43,008 nt of DNA, from contig JALXBI010000098.1 of the NCBI GenBank assembly GCA_026991555.1, forward strand, positions 1 to 43,008, in the 5' to 3' direction. Both the position numbers and the translations under genes were made by a program. The notes under the pieces were generated by a model, which was given only the letters and a program-made list of their open reading frames with translations, searched no databases and was not told the origin of the DNA. The stretch is from Candidatus Aminicenantota bacterium. GTDB taxonomy: Bacteria; Acidobacteriota; Aminicenantia; S016-38. Each line of letters begins with the position of its first letter. The stretch's first letter is position 1. Below, one piece after another: positions 15,489 to 24,489 of this stretch.

Positions 15489-16792
15489 AGAAAGCGGTGG
15501 TTCTTTTCCTGTTTTTGCCCGCCCTGGTATGGGGAAAGGTTAAATTTGACCTTCAGGGGGCCATCTCTTACGCCTTAGAGCATTCCCCAACATATCTTCA
15601 GGCGAAAAAACAGCTGGAAGCAGCGGAGGCAAGGGCAAGAAAATCCACTTCCCTTTTCCTTCCCCAGGTAAAACTCCAGGGACAGGACATTCTTAAAAAG
15701 AAGGTCTTCACTGTGGAAATACCCCCATTCTTTCCGGGAGACAAACCCAAGAAGGTGAAGATGGACTTCACCAGAAAATACCAATTCGGTCTGAATTTTA
15801 CACAGCCACTTTTTACCAGCGGAAAACTTTCAGCTTCCCACAAGATAGCTCAGCTCCAGGCCGAGGCAGCCCGGTGGGACCTCCTTCAGAAAAAACTTGA
15901 CCTGACTTTCCAGGTGAAGAAAGCCTTTTATTCCCTGCTTCTCGCTCAAAAAATGCTGGAAATCCAGAAGGAATCCTCTAAAATAGCCTACGAGCACTAT
16001 CGACAGACCAAGGCCCTTTATGAGGCAGGGGCTGCCACCAGGTTTGAACTTCTTCAGGCCAAGGTCAACTGGCAGAACACCAAACCCGAACTTTTGAAAG
16101 CCCAAAATGCAGTAAAACTCGCCAGGCTTTCCTTGGGAAATCTGCTGGGAATAGAGGATGATTTTGATATAGAGGGAAGTCTCGCTTTTTCCCCTTTAGA
16201 AATAAGCCTTTCAGCCCTGGAGGAGTTCACAATTTCCCATTCTCCCACCCTTAGGGCCATGGCTGCAAGGAGGAAAGCCGCCTTACAGAGCATAAACATG
16301 GCCCGTTCACAATTCGGTCCCACGGTGGCCCTTTCCTTTGACTACAATTTCAGGGCAGAAAACTTCAACTTTAATGCCAATAACTGGGAAGATTATTACA
16401 CCTTAGCGGTGGTGGTTTCCCTCCCCATTTTCTCGGGATTTTCCAGGATTGAGGACATAAGGGAAGCTACCAGCCAGTATTACTCGGCAAAATACGGGGA
16501 AGAGGCTTTAAGGCAGGGAATTCTTCTTCGGCTCAGGTCAGCGTATAAAAGGGCCTTAGAGGCAAAGGCAAGTTATCTTTCGGCAAAGGAAACGGTGAAG
16601 GAGGCAAGGGAGGGACTTCGTCTTGCCAAATTAAATTACAGGGAAGGGCTCATAAATACCCTTCAGGTGGACCAGGCCCGCCTTTCCCTGAAAATGGCCG
16701 AGATAAACATGTTTAATGCCCTTTATCAATATAATGTCTCCCTGGCAGAAATAGAAAGCATTTCCGGATACCAATTTGGAGGTGAAAAATGA
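15485..16792 (+). CDS. TolC-like outer-membrane efflux protein
   Basis: 435 aa with signal peptide MKKAVVLFLFLPALVWG. Two internally similar halves rich in long helices (AISYALEHSPTYLQAKKQLE; LAKLNYREGLINTLQVDQAR) match the outer-membrane efflux protein repeat, in which each half supplies helices for the trimeric periplasmic tunnel. The motif EAGAATRFELLQAKVNW is characteristic. It is translationally coupled to tetR (ATGA) and to the adaptor gene, so it supplies the outer-membrane channel of this tripartite pump. Confidence 0.92.
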   Translation: MKKAVVLFLFLPALVWGKVKFDLQGAISYALEHSPTYLQAKKQLEAAEARARKSTSLFLPQVKLQGQDILKKKVFTVEIPPFFPGDKPKKVKMDFTRKYQFGLNFTQPLFTSGKLSASHKIAQLQAEAARWDLLQKKLDLTFQVKKAFYSLLLAQKMLEIQKESSKIAYEHYRQTKALYEAGAATRFELLQAKVNWQNTKPELLKAQNAVKLARLSLGNLLGIEDDFDIEGSLAFSPLEISLSALEEFTISHSPTLRAMAARRKAALQSINMARSQFGPTVALSFDYNFRAENFNFNANNWEDYYTLAVVVSLPIFSGFSRIEDIREATSQYYSAKYGEEALRQGILLRLRSAYKRALEAKASYLSAKETVKEAREGLRLAKLNYREGLINTLQVDQARLSLKMAEINMFNALYQYNVSLAEIESISGYQFGGEK

Positions 16793-17865
16793 AAAAGGGA
16801 TTGGTTCTAATAATACCCTTGGTTTTCGCCCTTTCCTTTTGCGGGAAGGGGGAAGGAAGGGCCGACGCCAAAGGAGAAACCCAGGTCAGCTTTACGGTAA
16901 AGACCTTTCCGGCCCAAATATTAACCATCCGCAAGTCCCTGAGCTTCACAGGGATTGTGGAAGCCAGTAAAAAGGCAAACATCGTTCCCAAAATAAGCGG
17001 AAAGATAAAGAGAATATATGTGGAAGAAGGGGAAAGGGTAAAGAAAGGTCAGCTCCTGGTGGAGCTTGATTCGGAGCAGGCCCAAATCCAGCTCCAGCAG
17101 GCTAAAGGGGCCCTCTTAGCAGCCCAGGCCAATTTCCGTAATGCCAAAAAGAACTTCCTGAGAGCCAAAAGACTACTTTCCGAGCATGCCATTTCCCAGC
17201 AACAATATGAGAAGGCCCAGCTCGCCTTTCAGGCCGCCAAGGGACAGCTGGAACAGGCAAAGGCAGCGGTGAAGCTTGCGGAATTCCTGATAAAATCCTC
17301 CAAATTAAGGGCCCCGTTTTCCGGGATAATAACCAATAAACTCAAGGAAGAAGGGGATTTCGTGAATCCGGCCATGGGAGGATTCGGTTCAGGCCCGGGC
17401 ATACTGGTTCTTATGGATTTTTCCAGGGTAAAGGTCTATGTGGATGTTCCCTCATCCAGCATCAATTTAATCCATAAAGGCTCCCCGGCGGAGATAATAG
17501 GAAAGGACCTTACTCTCCGGGGAAAGGTGTTTTCCGTAAGCGAAGCAGCAGACCCCACCTCCAAAACCTTTCGGGTAGGGGTGATGGCGGAAAACCCGGG
17601 CCTCAGGTTAAAACCGGGAACAGATGTTTCTGTCAGGATAATTTATTCCCAGAAGCAGGCCTTAGCTATACCGATTAAGGCAGTGGTGGAAGGAAACTAC
17701 GCCTTCGTGGTGAAGGAGGGTGTGGCCAGAAAGAGGAGGCTCAGACTGGGTCTTAAAGGGGACCAGTTTGTGGAGGTTCTGAGCGGAATTAACCCAGGAG
17801 AAAAAGTTGTTGTGGAGGGAATTTTCGGGCTTTACGACGGAGCAAAGGTGGAGGAGGAAAAATGA
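16789..17865 (+). CDS. RND efflux periplasmic adaptor (membrane fusion protein)
   Basis: 358 aa. The N-terminus has a lipoprotein-like signal (FALSFCGKG, Cys18; the lipobox is weak). The first lipoyl half-motif KKANIVPKISGKIKRIYVEE is followed by a coiled-coil hairpin (about 90-155: QIQLQQAKGALLAAQANFRN...QLEQAKAAVK) and the second lipoyl half with LRAPFSGIITNKLKEEGDFV, then beta-barrel and membrane-proximal domains. It joins the inner-membrane RND pump to the TolC-like channel; both partner genes overlap it by 4 nt. Confidence 0.93.
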   Translation: MKKGLVLIIPLVFALSFCGKGEGRADAKGETQVSFTVKTFPAQILTIRKSLSFTGIVEASKKANIVPKISGKIKRIYVEEGERVKKGQLLVELDSEQAQIQLQQAKGALLAAQANFRNAKKNFLRAKRLLSEHAISQQQYEKAQLAFQAAKGQLEQAKAAVKLAEFLIKSSKLRAPFSGIITNKLKEEGDFVNPAMGGFGSGPGILVLMDFSRVKVYVDVPSSSINLIHKGSPAEIIGKDLTLRGKVFSVSEAADPTSKTFRVGVMAENPGLRLKPGTDVSVRIIYSQKQALAIPIKAVVEGNYAFVVKEGVARKRRLRLGLKGDQFVEVLSGINPGEKVVVEGIFGLYDGAKVEEEK

Positions 17866-20800
17866 GTATACCTTCCTTTTCCGTAAAAAGAAAAGTAACC
17901 ATAACCATGCTCATTCTTATAATCGTGGTGGTGGGAGCCATAGCGTATACAAAATTGGGCCTTGACCTCATGCCCAGCATCGAATATCCCACCTTAACCA
18001 TAATCACCTCCTACCAGGGCGCCTCCCCAGAGGATGTGGAACAATTGGTTACCAAACCCTTGGAGGAGATAGTCTCTTCTGTCACTAAGGTCAAGGACGT
18101 AAAGTCCGTATCCCAGGAGGGACTATCCCTTATTACCGTGGAATTCGAATGGGGAACCAATATGGACGCCGCTGCCCAGGACATAAGGGACAGGATTTCC
18201 CGTTTCCGCTACCTGATTCCCGACGAGGCCGACGACCCGGTGGTTTACAAATTCAACATTTCGGACTTCCCCATCCTTTATTACGGGGTAAGCAGTAAAA
18301 CCCTGACCCAATCTCAATTAAAAAGGGTTCTGGACGATCAGGTGGTGGAAAAACTTTCCAGGCTTGACGGGGTGGCAGCGGTTCAGGTTCTTTCCCCAAG
18401 GAAAAGGGAAATTCTCATAACACCAAGCCTGGAGAAACTGGCCTCCTACAAGATAGGGGTGGATAGGATAATTCAGGCCCTGAGGATGGAGAATGTAAAT
18501 CAGCCCGCAGGATACATCCTTACCTCCCACAGGGAGGAGGACATAAGGGTAAGGGGACAGTTTGATAGCTTAGAGGACATCAAAAAAATTGTGGTGGGCG
18601 TCAGCAAGGACGGCAAGGTGGTTCATTTGGGAGATGTGGCTCAGGTCAGGTTCGGGGATTTTCAGTATAGAGCAACTACCGACATAAACGGCGAACCTGC
18701 CGTGGTCATGCTGGTAACCAAGACCTCCAGTGCCAACACCGTTGTGGTGGCAAGGAGGGTAAAGAAAACCCTTAAGCAGCTCAGGAAGAACCTTCCTCGG
18801 GATGTTGATTTCCACCTGGTTTTTGACCAGGAAAAACCCATAACCCTTATGGCAAAAAGGACCGTGGGGAACATACTCGCAGGGGGTCTTCTTGCCATAA
18901 TCGTTCTTTTCCTTTTCTTAGGAAACTGGAGGCCTACCTTAGTTATATCCCTTTCCATTCCCCTTTCCATAATTTCCACCTTTATCGCCTTTTATTTAGC
19001 CGGATACACATTGAACCTCCTCACCTTAGGAGGTCTGGCCTTAGGGGTGGGAATGCTGGTGGACAATGCAGTGGTGGTAATAGAAAACACCTACAGGCAT
19101 TTTGAGGAGAAGGGACTTTCGCCAGACAGGGCTTCTGTGGTGGGAACCGAAGAGGTGGCCATGGCAATAACCGCCTCCACCCTTACAACCATAGCAGTGT
19201 TTTTCCCCATGGTATTTGCCTCCGGAATAACTGGAAAACTTTCCCGGGCCTTGGCCCTTTCCATATCCTTCTCCCTCCTCTCCTCCCTTTTCGTGGCCCT
19301 GACCATAACCCCCATGCTCACATCGGTGCTTTATCGGGAGGAAAAACCAGGAGGGCTTTACAAAAAACTCCGGGCCTTTTCCGATTCCTTCGTAAAGGGA
19401 AAGATGAGAAGGGTCTACGAAGGGGCCCTGCGTTGGACCCTCCACCACAGGGCTGGGGTCCTGGGAGTTGTTTTTCTCCTCTTCGTCCTCTCCTTCGGGG
19501 TGATAAAGGTAGTGGGAACGGAGTTCATGCCCAAGGTGGATAGGGCTATAGTCATGATGAAAATAAAAACTCCGGTGGGAACACCCTTGGAAGTAACCGA
19601 TAAAATAGCAAGGAGGGATGCGAAAATTCTGGCTTCCTTCCCGGAAACCATCTCGGTCCTTACCAGCGTAGGGGTAACCCAGGAGGGAGGAATAGGAAGC
19701 GCCTCCTTTGAATTCTCCCCTTCCGGCCCCCACGAAGCCATGTTATGGGCCAAACTCAAATACAAGGAGGAAAGGAAAAGGTCTATTGACGAAATTCTGG
19801 AGGATTTCCGGGGGAGAATACCTAAATACAGGGGCGTGGAAAATCAGGTTCTTGACTTAGGAAGGATGATGACCGGAGGAAGCCTTTATCCCGTGGAAAT
19901 AGAGGTCTACGGAAAGGACCTGAATTCCATCTATACCGTGGCCAGGAGAGTGGCCAAGGTTCTGAAGTCGGTCAGGGGAATTCGCGATGTTAATATGACC
20001 TATCAGGCTGGAAAACCTGAGACTGTGCTCATACCAAGGAGGGATGTAATTTCCAGACTGGGCCTGAGCACAGCTTACATAGGAACACTTATAAACTCCG
20101 CCACCACCGGAGAACTGGCAACCCGCATAAGTTACAAGGGAGATAACTACGATGTGAGGGTGCAAATTCCCCGCAGGGAAAGGGAAAAACTGGATGAACT
20201 TCTGAAATTTCCCATAATCACCCCCTTGGGAACCAGGGTTTACTTAGGGGACTTGGTGGAAGTAAGGAAGGGGACAGGGCCGGTGAGGATATATCGCTCC
20301 TCAAAACAAAGGGTTATAACCGTAAGGGCCAATATAGTGGGAAGGAGTCTTGGTCAGACCGTAGCAGAAGCCAAAAGGAAACTTCGGCCCATTGAGGAAA
20401 ACCTGCCCATGGGCTACTCGGTGGAAGTTGCTGGCCAGTATAAGGACATGATAGATGCCATAAAAACCATGATTCAGGTTTTCCTGCTGGCTGCCCTTCT
20501 CACCTACATGATTATGGCGGCGGAATTTGAGCACCTTTCCCATCCCTTCGTGATAATGTTTACAGTTCCCTTAGCCCTTATGGGAGTTCTCTGGGCACTT
20601 CTCATTGCCGGAAAGCCCCTCTCCCTTCCTGCCATGATGGGAATTGTCATGCTGGCGGGAATAGCGGTAAACAACGGAATAGTCATGGTGGATTACATTA
20701 ACCAGCTGATAAGGGCAGGAAAGGACCGTTACGAAGCGGTGGTTGAAGGAGCAGTTACCAGGCTCAGGCCGGTTCTCATAACCGCCCTCACTACGGTTTT

Positions 20801-20960
20801 CGGAACCCTTCCCATGGCGATTTCAAAAAGCACGGGTTCGGAAATGAGGGCTCCCATGGGACTGGCCATTGTGGGTGGGCTCACCGTGGCTACCTTCCTT
20901 ACCCTTTTCGTGGTTCCCATAATTTACACCTACATGAACAGAATAAAGCCTAAGGCTTGA
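17862..20960 (+). CDS. RND-family efflux pump inner-membrane subunit (AcrB/HAE1 type)
   Basis: 1032 aa, the usual length for this trimeric proton-driven pump. Twelve membrane segments are visible, with TM1 following MSIPSFSVKRKVTITMLI. The TM4 motif LGVGMLVDNAVVVIENTYRH contains the conserved relay Asp in VDN (AcrB has two Asp), and TM10 reads AGIAVNNGIVMVDYINQL, with Asn where AcrB has its relay Lys. The first porter loop has the typical YQGASPEDVEQLVTKPLEE. These point to the hydrophobe/amphiphile (HAE1) branch rather than the heavy-metal CzcA branch. The last 11 bp overlap the convergent SdpI-like gene. Confidence 0.94.
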   Translation: MSIPSFSVKRKVTITMLILIIVVVGAIAYTKLGLDLMPSIEYPTLTIITSYQGASPEDVEQLVTKPLEEIVSSVTKVKDVKSVSQEGLSLITVEFEWGTNMDAAAQDIRDRISRFRYLIPDEADDPVVYKFNISDFPILYYGVSSKTLTQSQLKRVLDDQVVEKLSRLDGVAAVQVLSPRKREILITPSLEKLASYKIGVDRIIQALRMENVNQPAGYILTSHREEDIRVRGQFDSLEDIKKIVVGVSKDGKVVHLGDVAQVRFGDFQYRATTDINGEPAVVMLVTKTSSANTVVVARRVKKTLKQLRKNLPRDVDFHLVFDQEKPITLMAKRTVGNILAGGLLAIIVLFLFLGNWRPTLVISLSIPLSIISTFIAFYLAGYTLNLLTLGGLALGVGMLVDNAVVVIENTYRHFEEKGLSPDRASVVGTEEVAMAITASTLTTIAVFFPMVFASGITGKLSRALALSISFSLLSSLFVALTITPMLTSVLYREEKPGGLYKKLRAFSDSFVKGKMRRVYEGALRWTLHHRAGVLGVVFLLFVLSFGVIKVVGTEFMPKVDRAIVMMKIKTPVGTPLEVTDKIARRDAKILASFPETISVLTSVGVTQEGGIGSASFEFSPSGPHEAMLWAKLKYKEERKRSIDEILEDFRGRIPKYRGVENQVLDLGRMMTGGSLYPVEIEVYGKDLNSIYTVARRVAKVLKSVRGIRDVNMTYQAGKPETVLIPRRDVISRLGLSTAYIGTLINSATTGELATRISYKGDNYDVRVQIPRREREKLDELLKFPIITPLGTRVYLGDLVEVRKGTGPVRIYRSSKQRVITVRANIVGRSLGQTVAEAKRKLRPIEENLPMGYSVEVAGQYKDMIDAIKTMIQVFLLAALLTYMIMAAEFEHLSHPFVIMFTVPLALMGVLWALLIAGKPLSLPAMMGIVMLAGIAVNNGIVMVDYINQLIRAGKDRYEAVVEGAVTRLRPVLITALTTVFGTLPMAISKSTGSEMRAPMGLAIVGGLTVATFLTLFVVPIIYTYMNRIKPKA

Positions 20961-21570
20961 TTTCCCTTTTCCAGAGGAGATAGGAATAGATTATCAAAAA
21001 CACTATCAGGGCGGATAGGCCCACCAGGAAAACAGCAAGGGCCATCTTGGGGAAAAGGATGGCTAAGGGCAGGGTGATTATCCCCAGCAGGACAAAACCC
21101 CAGCCTCCCACCCGGTGGGTCCTCCGCCACACCCTCTCATCCTCTAAGGTCCAGGGAGTCCTTATCCCTACGAAGTAATTGGGCTTTATGCTCGGAAGGT
21201 AATTCCCCATTATCACAAGGAGCAGGGAAAGAAAAACCACAACGGCACTGGTTACCGGAAACCTGTGCAGGTAAAAATAGGGAAGAAAAGGGAAGAAGAT
21301 GGGTATCAAAAACATGGCGGAAAAAAGGAGGTGGTATCCCCTGGAGGTCCACAGGGATTTCCTCTTTGGGTCTATTCGGGGAACCAGGAAATAGACCAGG
21401 AGCAAAACCACCAGTATGCCCATTCCTGTAAAAAACAACTCACCTTTGCTCCCCCAGCGGTCAGGGTTTCCCGAAAGCTCAAAATGCAGGGGAACCCTTC
21501 GGGGCAGGCTGAAGAAAGCGTAAAGGTTGGCGAGGAGGCCTGCTCCGGCCAGGGCAAGATTAATCCTCAT
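20950..21570 (-). CDS. SdpI-like integral membrane protein (DUF1648)
   Basis: 206 aa. An N-terminal DUF1648 module (FFSLPRRVPLHFELSGNPDRWGSK, given in part) is followed by about five further membrane segments and the SdpI family phrase NYLPSIKPNYFVGIRTPWTL...VWRRTHRVGGW. In Bacillus, SdpI is the immunity protein against the SdpC toxin and works with the SdpR repressor. Here the ArsR-type regulator gene lies immediately upstream with an 11-nt overlap, so the SdpR-SdpI pair is kept, but no SdpC-like toxin gene is visible. It may serve as a general membrane-stress sensor or immunity protein. Confidence 0.87.
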   Translation of the reverse strand: MRINLALAGAGLLANLYAFFSLPRRVPLHFELSGNPDRWGSKGELFFTGMGILVVLLLVYFLVPRIDPKRKSLWTSRGYHLLFSAMFLIPIFFPFLPYFYLHRFPVTSAVVVFLSLLLVIMGNYLPSIKPNYFVGIRTPWTLEDERVWRRTHRVGGWGFVLLGIITLPLAILFPKMALAVFLVGLSALIVFLIIYSYLLWKREIKP

Positions 21571-21844
21571 TTTCCCCTCCCTTTTTCCTTAAAAATCTTG
21601 CAGCAAACTCAAGAATTTCCTGAAAAACGGTTTCCTCCAAGGAACAGATGACCTCCTTCCCCTGTTTTGTGCAGTTCACCACCCCGGCGTTCCTCATGAG
21701 GTTTAAGTGATGGGTAATGGTGGGACGGGAAAGGCCCAGTTCCTCTGCCAGCTGAGAAGGGGTCCAGTCCCTTTCCTTTAAAAGCTCAACTATCTTGAGC
21801 CTTACCGGGTCCGAAAAAACATTGAAGAGTTCCCTTACACCCAT
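21560..21844 (-). CDS. ArsR-family regulator, SdpR-like
   Basis: 94 aa from the ATG at 21844. The winged helix-turn-helix reads FNVFSDPVRLKIVELLKERD, then TPSQLAEELGLSRPTITHHL, and the wing GVVNCTKQGKEVICSLEE. It lacks the CxC metal site of ArsR/SmtB sensors, as in SdpR. A longer frame opens at 21937-21940, but a TATAAT box at 21869-21874 lies inside that extension and the extension is partly made of a RAYT-type repeat, so I take the shorter start even though it has no strong SD. Expected to repress its own gene and the sdpI-like gene. Confidence 0.85.
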   Translation of the reverse strand: MGVRELFNVFSDPVRLKIVELLKERDWTPSQLAEELGLSRPTITHHLNLMRNAGVVNCTKQGKEVICSLEETVFQEILEFAARFLRKKGGENED

Positions 21845-21868
21845 AACGATTTCACAATCTTCAAATTG

Positions 21869-21874
21869 ATTATA
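21869..21874 (-). promoter_or_regulatory. -10 element of the sdpR-sdpI-like operon
   Basis: A consensus TATAAT on the minus strand, 24 nt upstream of the chosen start codon at 21844. No good -35 is seen at 16-18 nt, so the promoter may need an activator. Confidence 0.5.
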
Positions 21875-21895
21875 ACACTTCGGGAAATACCCCTG

Positions 21896-21916
21896 AAAAA
21901 GGGTCTGTCCCTTTTT
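21896..21916. repeat. Isolated copy of the RAYT-associated repeat
   Basis: AAAAAGGG-TCTGT-CCCTTTTT, a perfect 8-bp inverted repeat with a 5-nt loop. Its core GGGTCTGTCCC is the reverse complement of the GGGACAGACCC that bounds the transposase unit at 33931-35129. It sits between the divergent promoters of the sdpR-like and cytochrome genes. Confidence 0.8.
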
Positions 21917-21923
21917 TGAGAAT

Positions 21924-21951
21924 TTGAAAATCTTCATCAAAGTCCTAATAT
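21924..21951 (+). promoter_or_regulatory. Promoter of the cytochrome operon
   Basis: -35 TTGAAA (21924-21929), 16-nt spacer, -10 TAATAT (21946-21951). Predicted start near 21958, just before the SD AGGAGG, giving a very short leader. Confidence 0.55.
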
Positions 21952-21967
21952 AGTTTTAGGAGGAAAA

Positions 21968-23302
21968 ATGAAGAAGGTCTTTGTTTTCTCGACTTTACTT
22001 CTGGCTTTCCTCTTTCTGGGTTTCAAAGCCGGAAAAAGCCAGAAAAAAGCCAAGTATAGTGATTTTGAAACCCCGCAGAGTTGCGGACAATGCCACAAGG
22101 AAATCTACACCGAATGGAAACAAACCATGATGGCCCAGGCATATACCCATCACTGGGATGAAATAGAATACTTCAAGCTGGCTGTTCCTCACTCGGAAAG
22201 GGATGAATTCTTCAAAGAGGCAGTAGAGGGGTGCAACGGATGCCACACTCCTATAGCTTACTTCGTGGGGGACAGGAACCCGAAGCCCCCTTCCTCTGGG
22301 ACCAGAGCCAACGAATCCGTATCCTGCGAGGTATGCCATACCATTTCCGGTTTCCAGGGAAAGGAACCCTTTAATTTCAACTACATTCTCAACCCGGGAA
22401 GGATCAAGTATGGACCCAGGGAAGGGGTAAAATCCCCTTACCACGACACCGTGAAAAGCGACTTCATCCAGAAACCGGAATTCTGTGCTACCTGCCACAA
22501 CGAGAAAAATCCATTTGGAACCTGGGTGAAAACCACCTATTTTGAGTGGAAAGAGGGCCCTTATTCCAAGGAAGGGGTAAGGTGTCAGGATTGTCATATG
22601 TGGAAAGGTCGGGGCATCCCTGCAGTCATGAGCAAGGAAGTTGCGGACATGAGGCACCACAGTTTTCCAGGCGGCCATGTTATGGCGAAAATAAGAGGGG
22701 CCATTGAGTTAAAGGTTTACTCGGATAGACCAGAATACGAGCCCGGAGATGAGGCAAAAATCACCGTTCTCCTTTACAACGCCAAGGCAGGCCATAAACT
22801 TCCTACGGGGTCAGTGGAGGACAGGCAGCTTTGGGTTGAGGTTCACGCTATTGATTCCTCAGGAAAAAGATACATACTTCCCGTGGACAGGAAGGGCTTC
22901 AAAGGGGAGGAATACACCATAACCTCCAACGAACTGGCTTATCAGGACTTAGGGGAAATGCTGGGGATAAAGGACTTCAAAGGCCTCCCCAGGGATGACC
23001 TTGAAGAAGGGCACAGGATTTACCGAATAGCCTTCCTGGACCCCAAGGGTAGAATGACCATAGCCCAATGGAATACCAAAACTCTTGGGGTGGACTACAG
23101 GATAGGCCCCAGGGAAACGAAGGTGGAAACCTATACCTGGAAAATTCCTGACGACATAGCCCCGGGAAAAGTAAGGATTGAGGTCAGGGTTCTTTACCGG
23201 TTGCTGGTGAGCTCTGTGGCCAAATTTTTAAAGGTCCCGGAGGACGAATATAAAACCAGGGAAATAAATTCGGCCACGGCAACCTTTGAAATCATCGAAT
23301 AA
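21968..23302 (+). CDS. Pentaheme c-type cytochrome with C-terminal beta domain
   Basis: 444 aa. Signal peptide at about 1-23 (MKKVFVFSTLLLAFLFLGFK). Five CxxCH heme sites at Cys 39, 89, 120, 173 and 206 lie in the first half, with spare His residues (61-62, 75, 158, 230, 236) available as distal ligands, as in cytochrome c554-like proteins. From about 245 a beta-sandwich-like region follows (DRPEYEPGDEAKITVLLYNA, GHKLPTGSVEDRQLWVEVHA). It is presumably periplasmic or surface exposed and transfers electrons. SD AGGAGGAAAA precedes the ATG. It is followed after 11 nt by a heme-bearing outer-membrane protein, suggesting that they act together. Confidence 0.9.
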   Translation: MKKVFVFSTLLLAFLFLGFKAGKSQKKAKYSDFETPQSCGQCHKEIYTEWKQTMMAQAYTHHWDEIEYFKLAVPHSERDEFFKEAVEGCNGCHTPIAYFVGDRNPKPPSSGTRANESVSCEVCHTISGFQGKEPFNFNYILNPGRIKYGPREGVKSPYHDTVKSDFIQKPEFCATCHNEKNPFGTWVKTTYFEWKEGPYSKEGVRCQDCHMWKGRGIPAVMSKEVADMRHHSFPGGHVMAKIRGAIELKVYSDRPEYEPGDEAKITVLLYNAKAGHKLPTGSVEDRQLWVEVHAIDSSGKRYILPVDRKGFKGEEYTITSNELAYQDLGEMLGIKDFKGLPRDDLEEGHRIYRIAFLDPKGRMTIAQWNTKTLGVDYRIGPRETKVETYTWKIPDDIAPGKVRIEVRVLYRLLVSSVAKFLKVPEDEYKTREINSATATFEIIE

Positions 23303-23313
23303 GGGGGTCGAAA

Positions 23314-24450
23314 ATGAAAAAGATAATCCTTTCCATTATTTTAAGTCTTTTTGCCAGTTATTACCTCGCGGCAATACCGGCCTTTGCCCGTAAATACGGG
23401 TTCTCGTGTTCGGTATGCCACGCTCCCTTTCCTCACCTTAAAGATTTCGGAGAAGAATTCGCAGCCAATGGATTTACCATAGAAAACGAACCCAAAAGGG
23501 CGGAGAAAAAGACCGGAGACACCATCCTGCACTTACAAAGAGAGCTTCCCATAGCTATAAGGATGGACCTTTTCATCACAGGAGAAAGCGGAGCCGAATC
23601 CAACCCCGACATAAAGGCTCCCTATGTGCTTAAGTTCTTATCCGGTGGAAACATATCCAAGAACATTTCCTACTATATGTACTTCCTTCTCACCGAGGAA
23701 GGAAAAATTGAGGGATTGGAGGATGCCTACCTATCCTTCAACAATATTATGGGCGCCCCCCTCAGCATAGTTCTCGGACAGTTCAGGGTTTCAGACCCCA
23801 TAAAGCCTTCCGAACTGAGACTCACCTTTGAAAATTACAGGATTTACAAGTTCACCGTGGGACTATCCAGAATCCGACTTTCCTACGAAAGGGGCGCAAT
23901 GCTCCTTTATAGCACAAAGTTCGGAACCGATTTAAGTTTTGAGGTGCTTAATGGAAACGGATTTCAGCACGGAGTATTTGATACTGATAAATACAAAACC
24001 TTTGCCGGAAGACTGGCCCAATCCTACAGGAACATAACCCTGGGAATTCTCGGATACTGGGGCAAGGAAGGCACAGAATATGTCAACGAGGTAACCTACA
24101 TTGGTCCTGACATTACCCTGAGATTGGGCAAATTTCAATTTTTCTTCGAATACCTGCGACGAAGGGACTCTAACCCTCTATTCACTCCAGAACCCGTATC
24201 AGTGACTACCGATGCTTACATGGGGGAGGTGATTTTCTCTCCCCAGGGGGAAAACGGAAGGTGGTTTATAACCCTGCTTTACAACAGGGTGAATTCCGAA
24301 TACGAACCTGCCGAATACAATACCCTTACATTCAACCTTAACTATCTTATCCGAAGAAACCTCAAGTTAATCCTGGAATATACAAGAGCCTTAGGAGATA
24401 CTGCCCTACCTGCCAATCGCTTTGTGGCGGGTTTTATAACAGCGTTCTAA
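23314..24450 (+). CDS. Outer-membrane beta-barrel protein with N-terminal c-type heme site
   Basis: 378 aa. Signal peptide at about 1-25 (ending AIPAFA), then RKYGFSCSVCHAPFPHLKDF with one CxxCH (Cys 32/35, His 36). From about residue 70 the sequence is alternating amphipathic strands rich in Tyr/Phe/Gly, ending NRFVAGFITAF with a C-terminal Phe, as required for BAM-mediated insertion. This resembles a monoheme porin-like protein. With the preceding pentaheme cytochrome it could move electrons across the outer membrane, though a single heme at the barrel entry is unlike the known multiheme-in-porin conduits. Substrate and partner unproven. Confidence 0.82.
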   Translation: MKKIILSIILSLFASYYLAAIPAFARKYGFSCSVCHAPFPHLKDFGEEFAANGFTIENEPKRAEKKTGDTILHLQRELPIAIRMDLFITGESGAESNPDIKAPYVLKFLSGGNISKNISYYMYFLLTEEGKIEGLEDAYLSFNNIMGAPLSIVLGQFRVSDPIKPSELRLTFENYRIYKFTVGLSRIRLSYERGAMLLYSTKFGTDLSFEVLNGNGFQHGVFDTDKYKTFAGRLAQSYRNITLGILGYWGKEGTEYVNEVTYIGPDITLRLGKFQFFFEYLRRRDSNPLFTPEPVSVTTDAYMGEVIFSPQGENGRWFITLLYNRVNSEYEPAEYNTLTFNLNYLIRRNLKLILEYTRALGDTALPANRFVAGFITAF

Positions 24451-24489
24451 TCTGAAGAGAAGATACAAACTTCGTGATAAAATTCTTGC

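Noticed and set aside
21560-21940. 126-aa version of the SdpR-like regulator
   Set aside because: The extra 32 residues span a RAYT-type repeat and a consensus TATAAT, so they are more likely promoter than protein.
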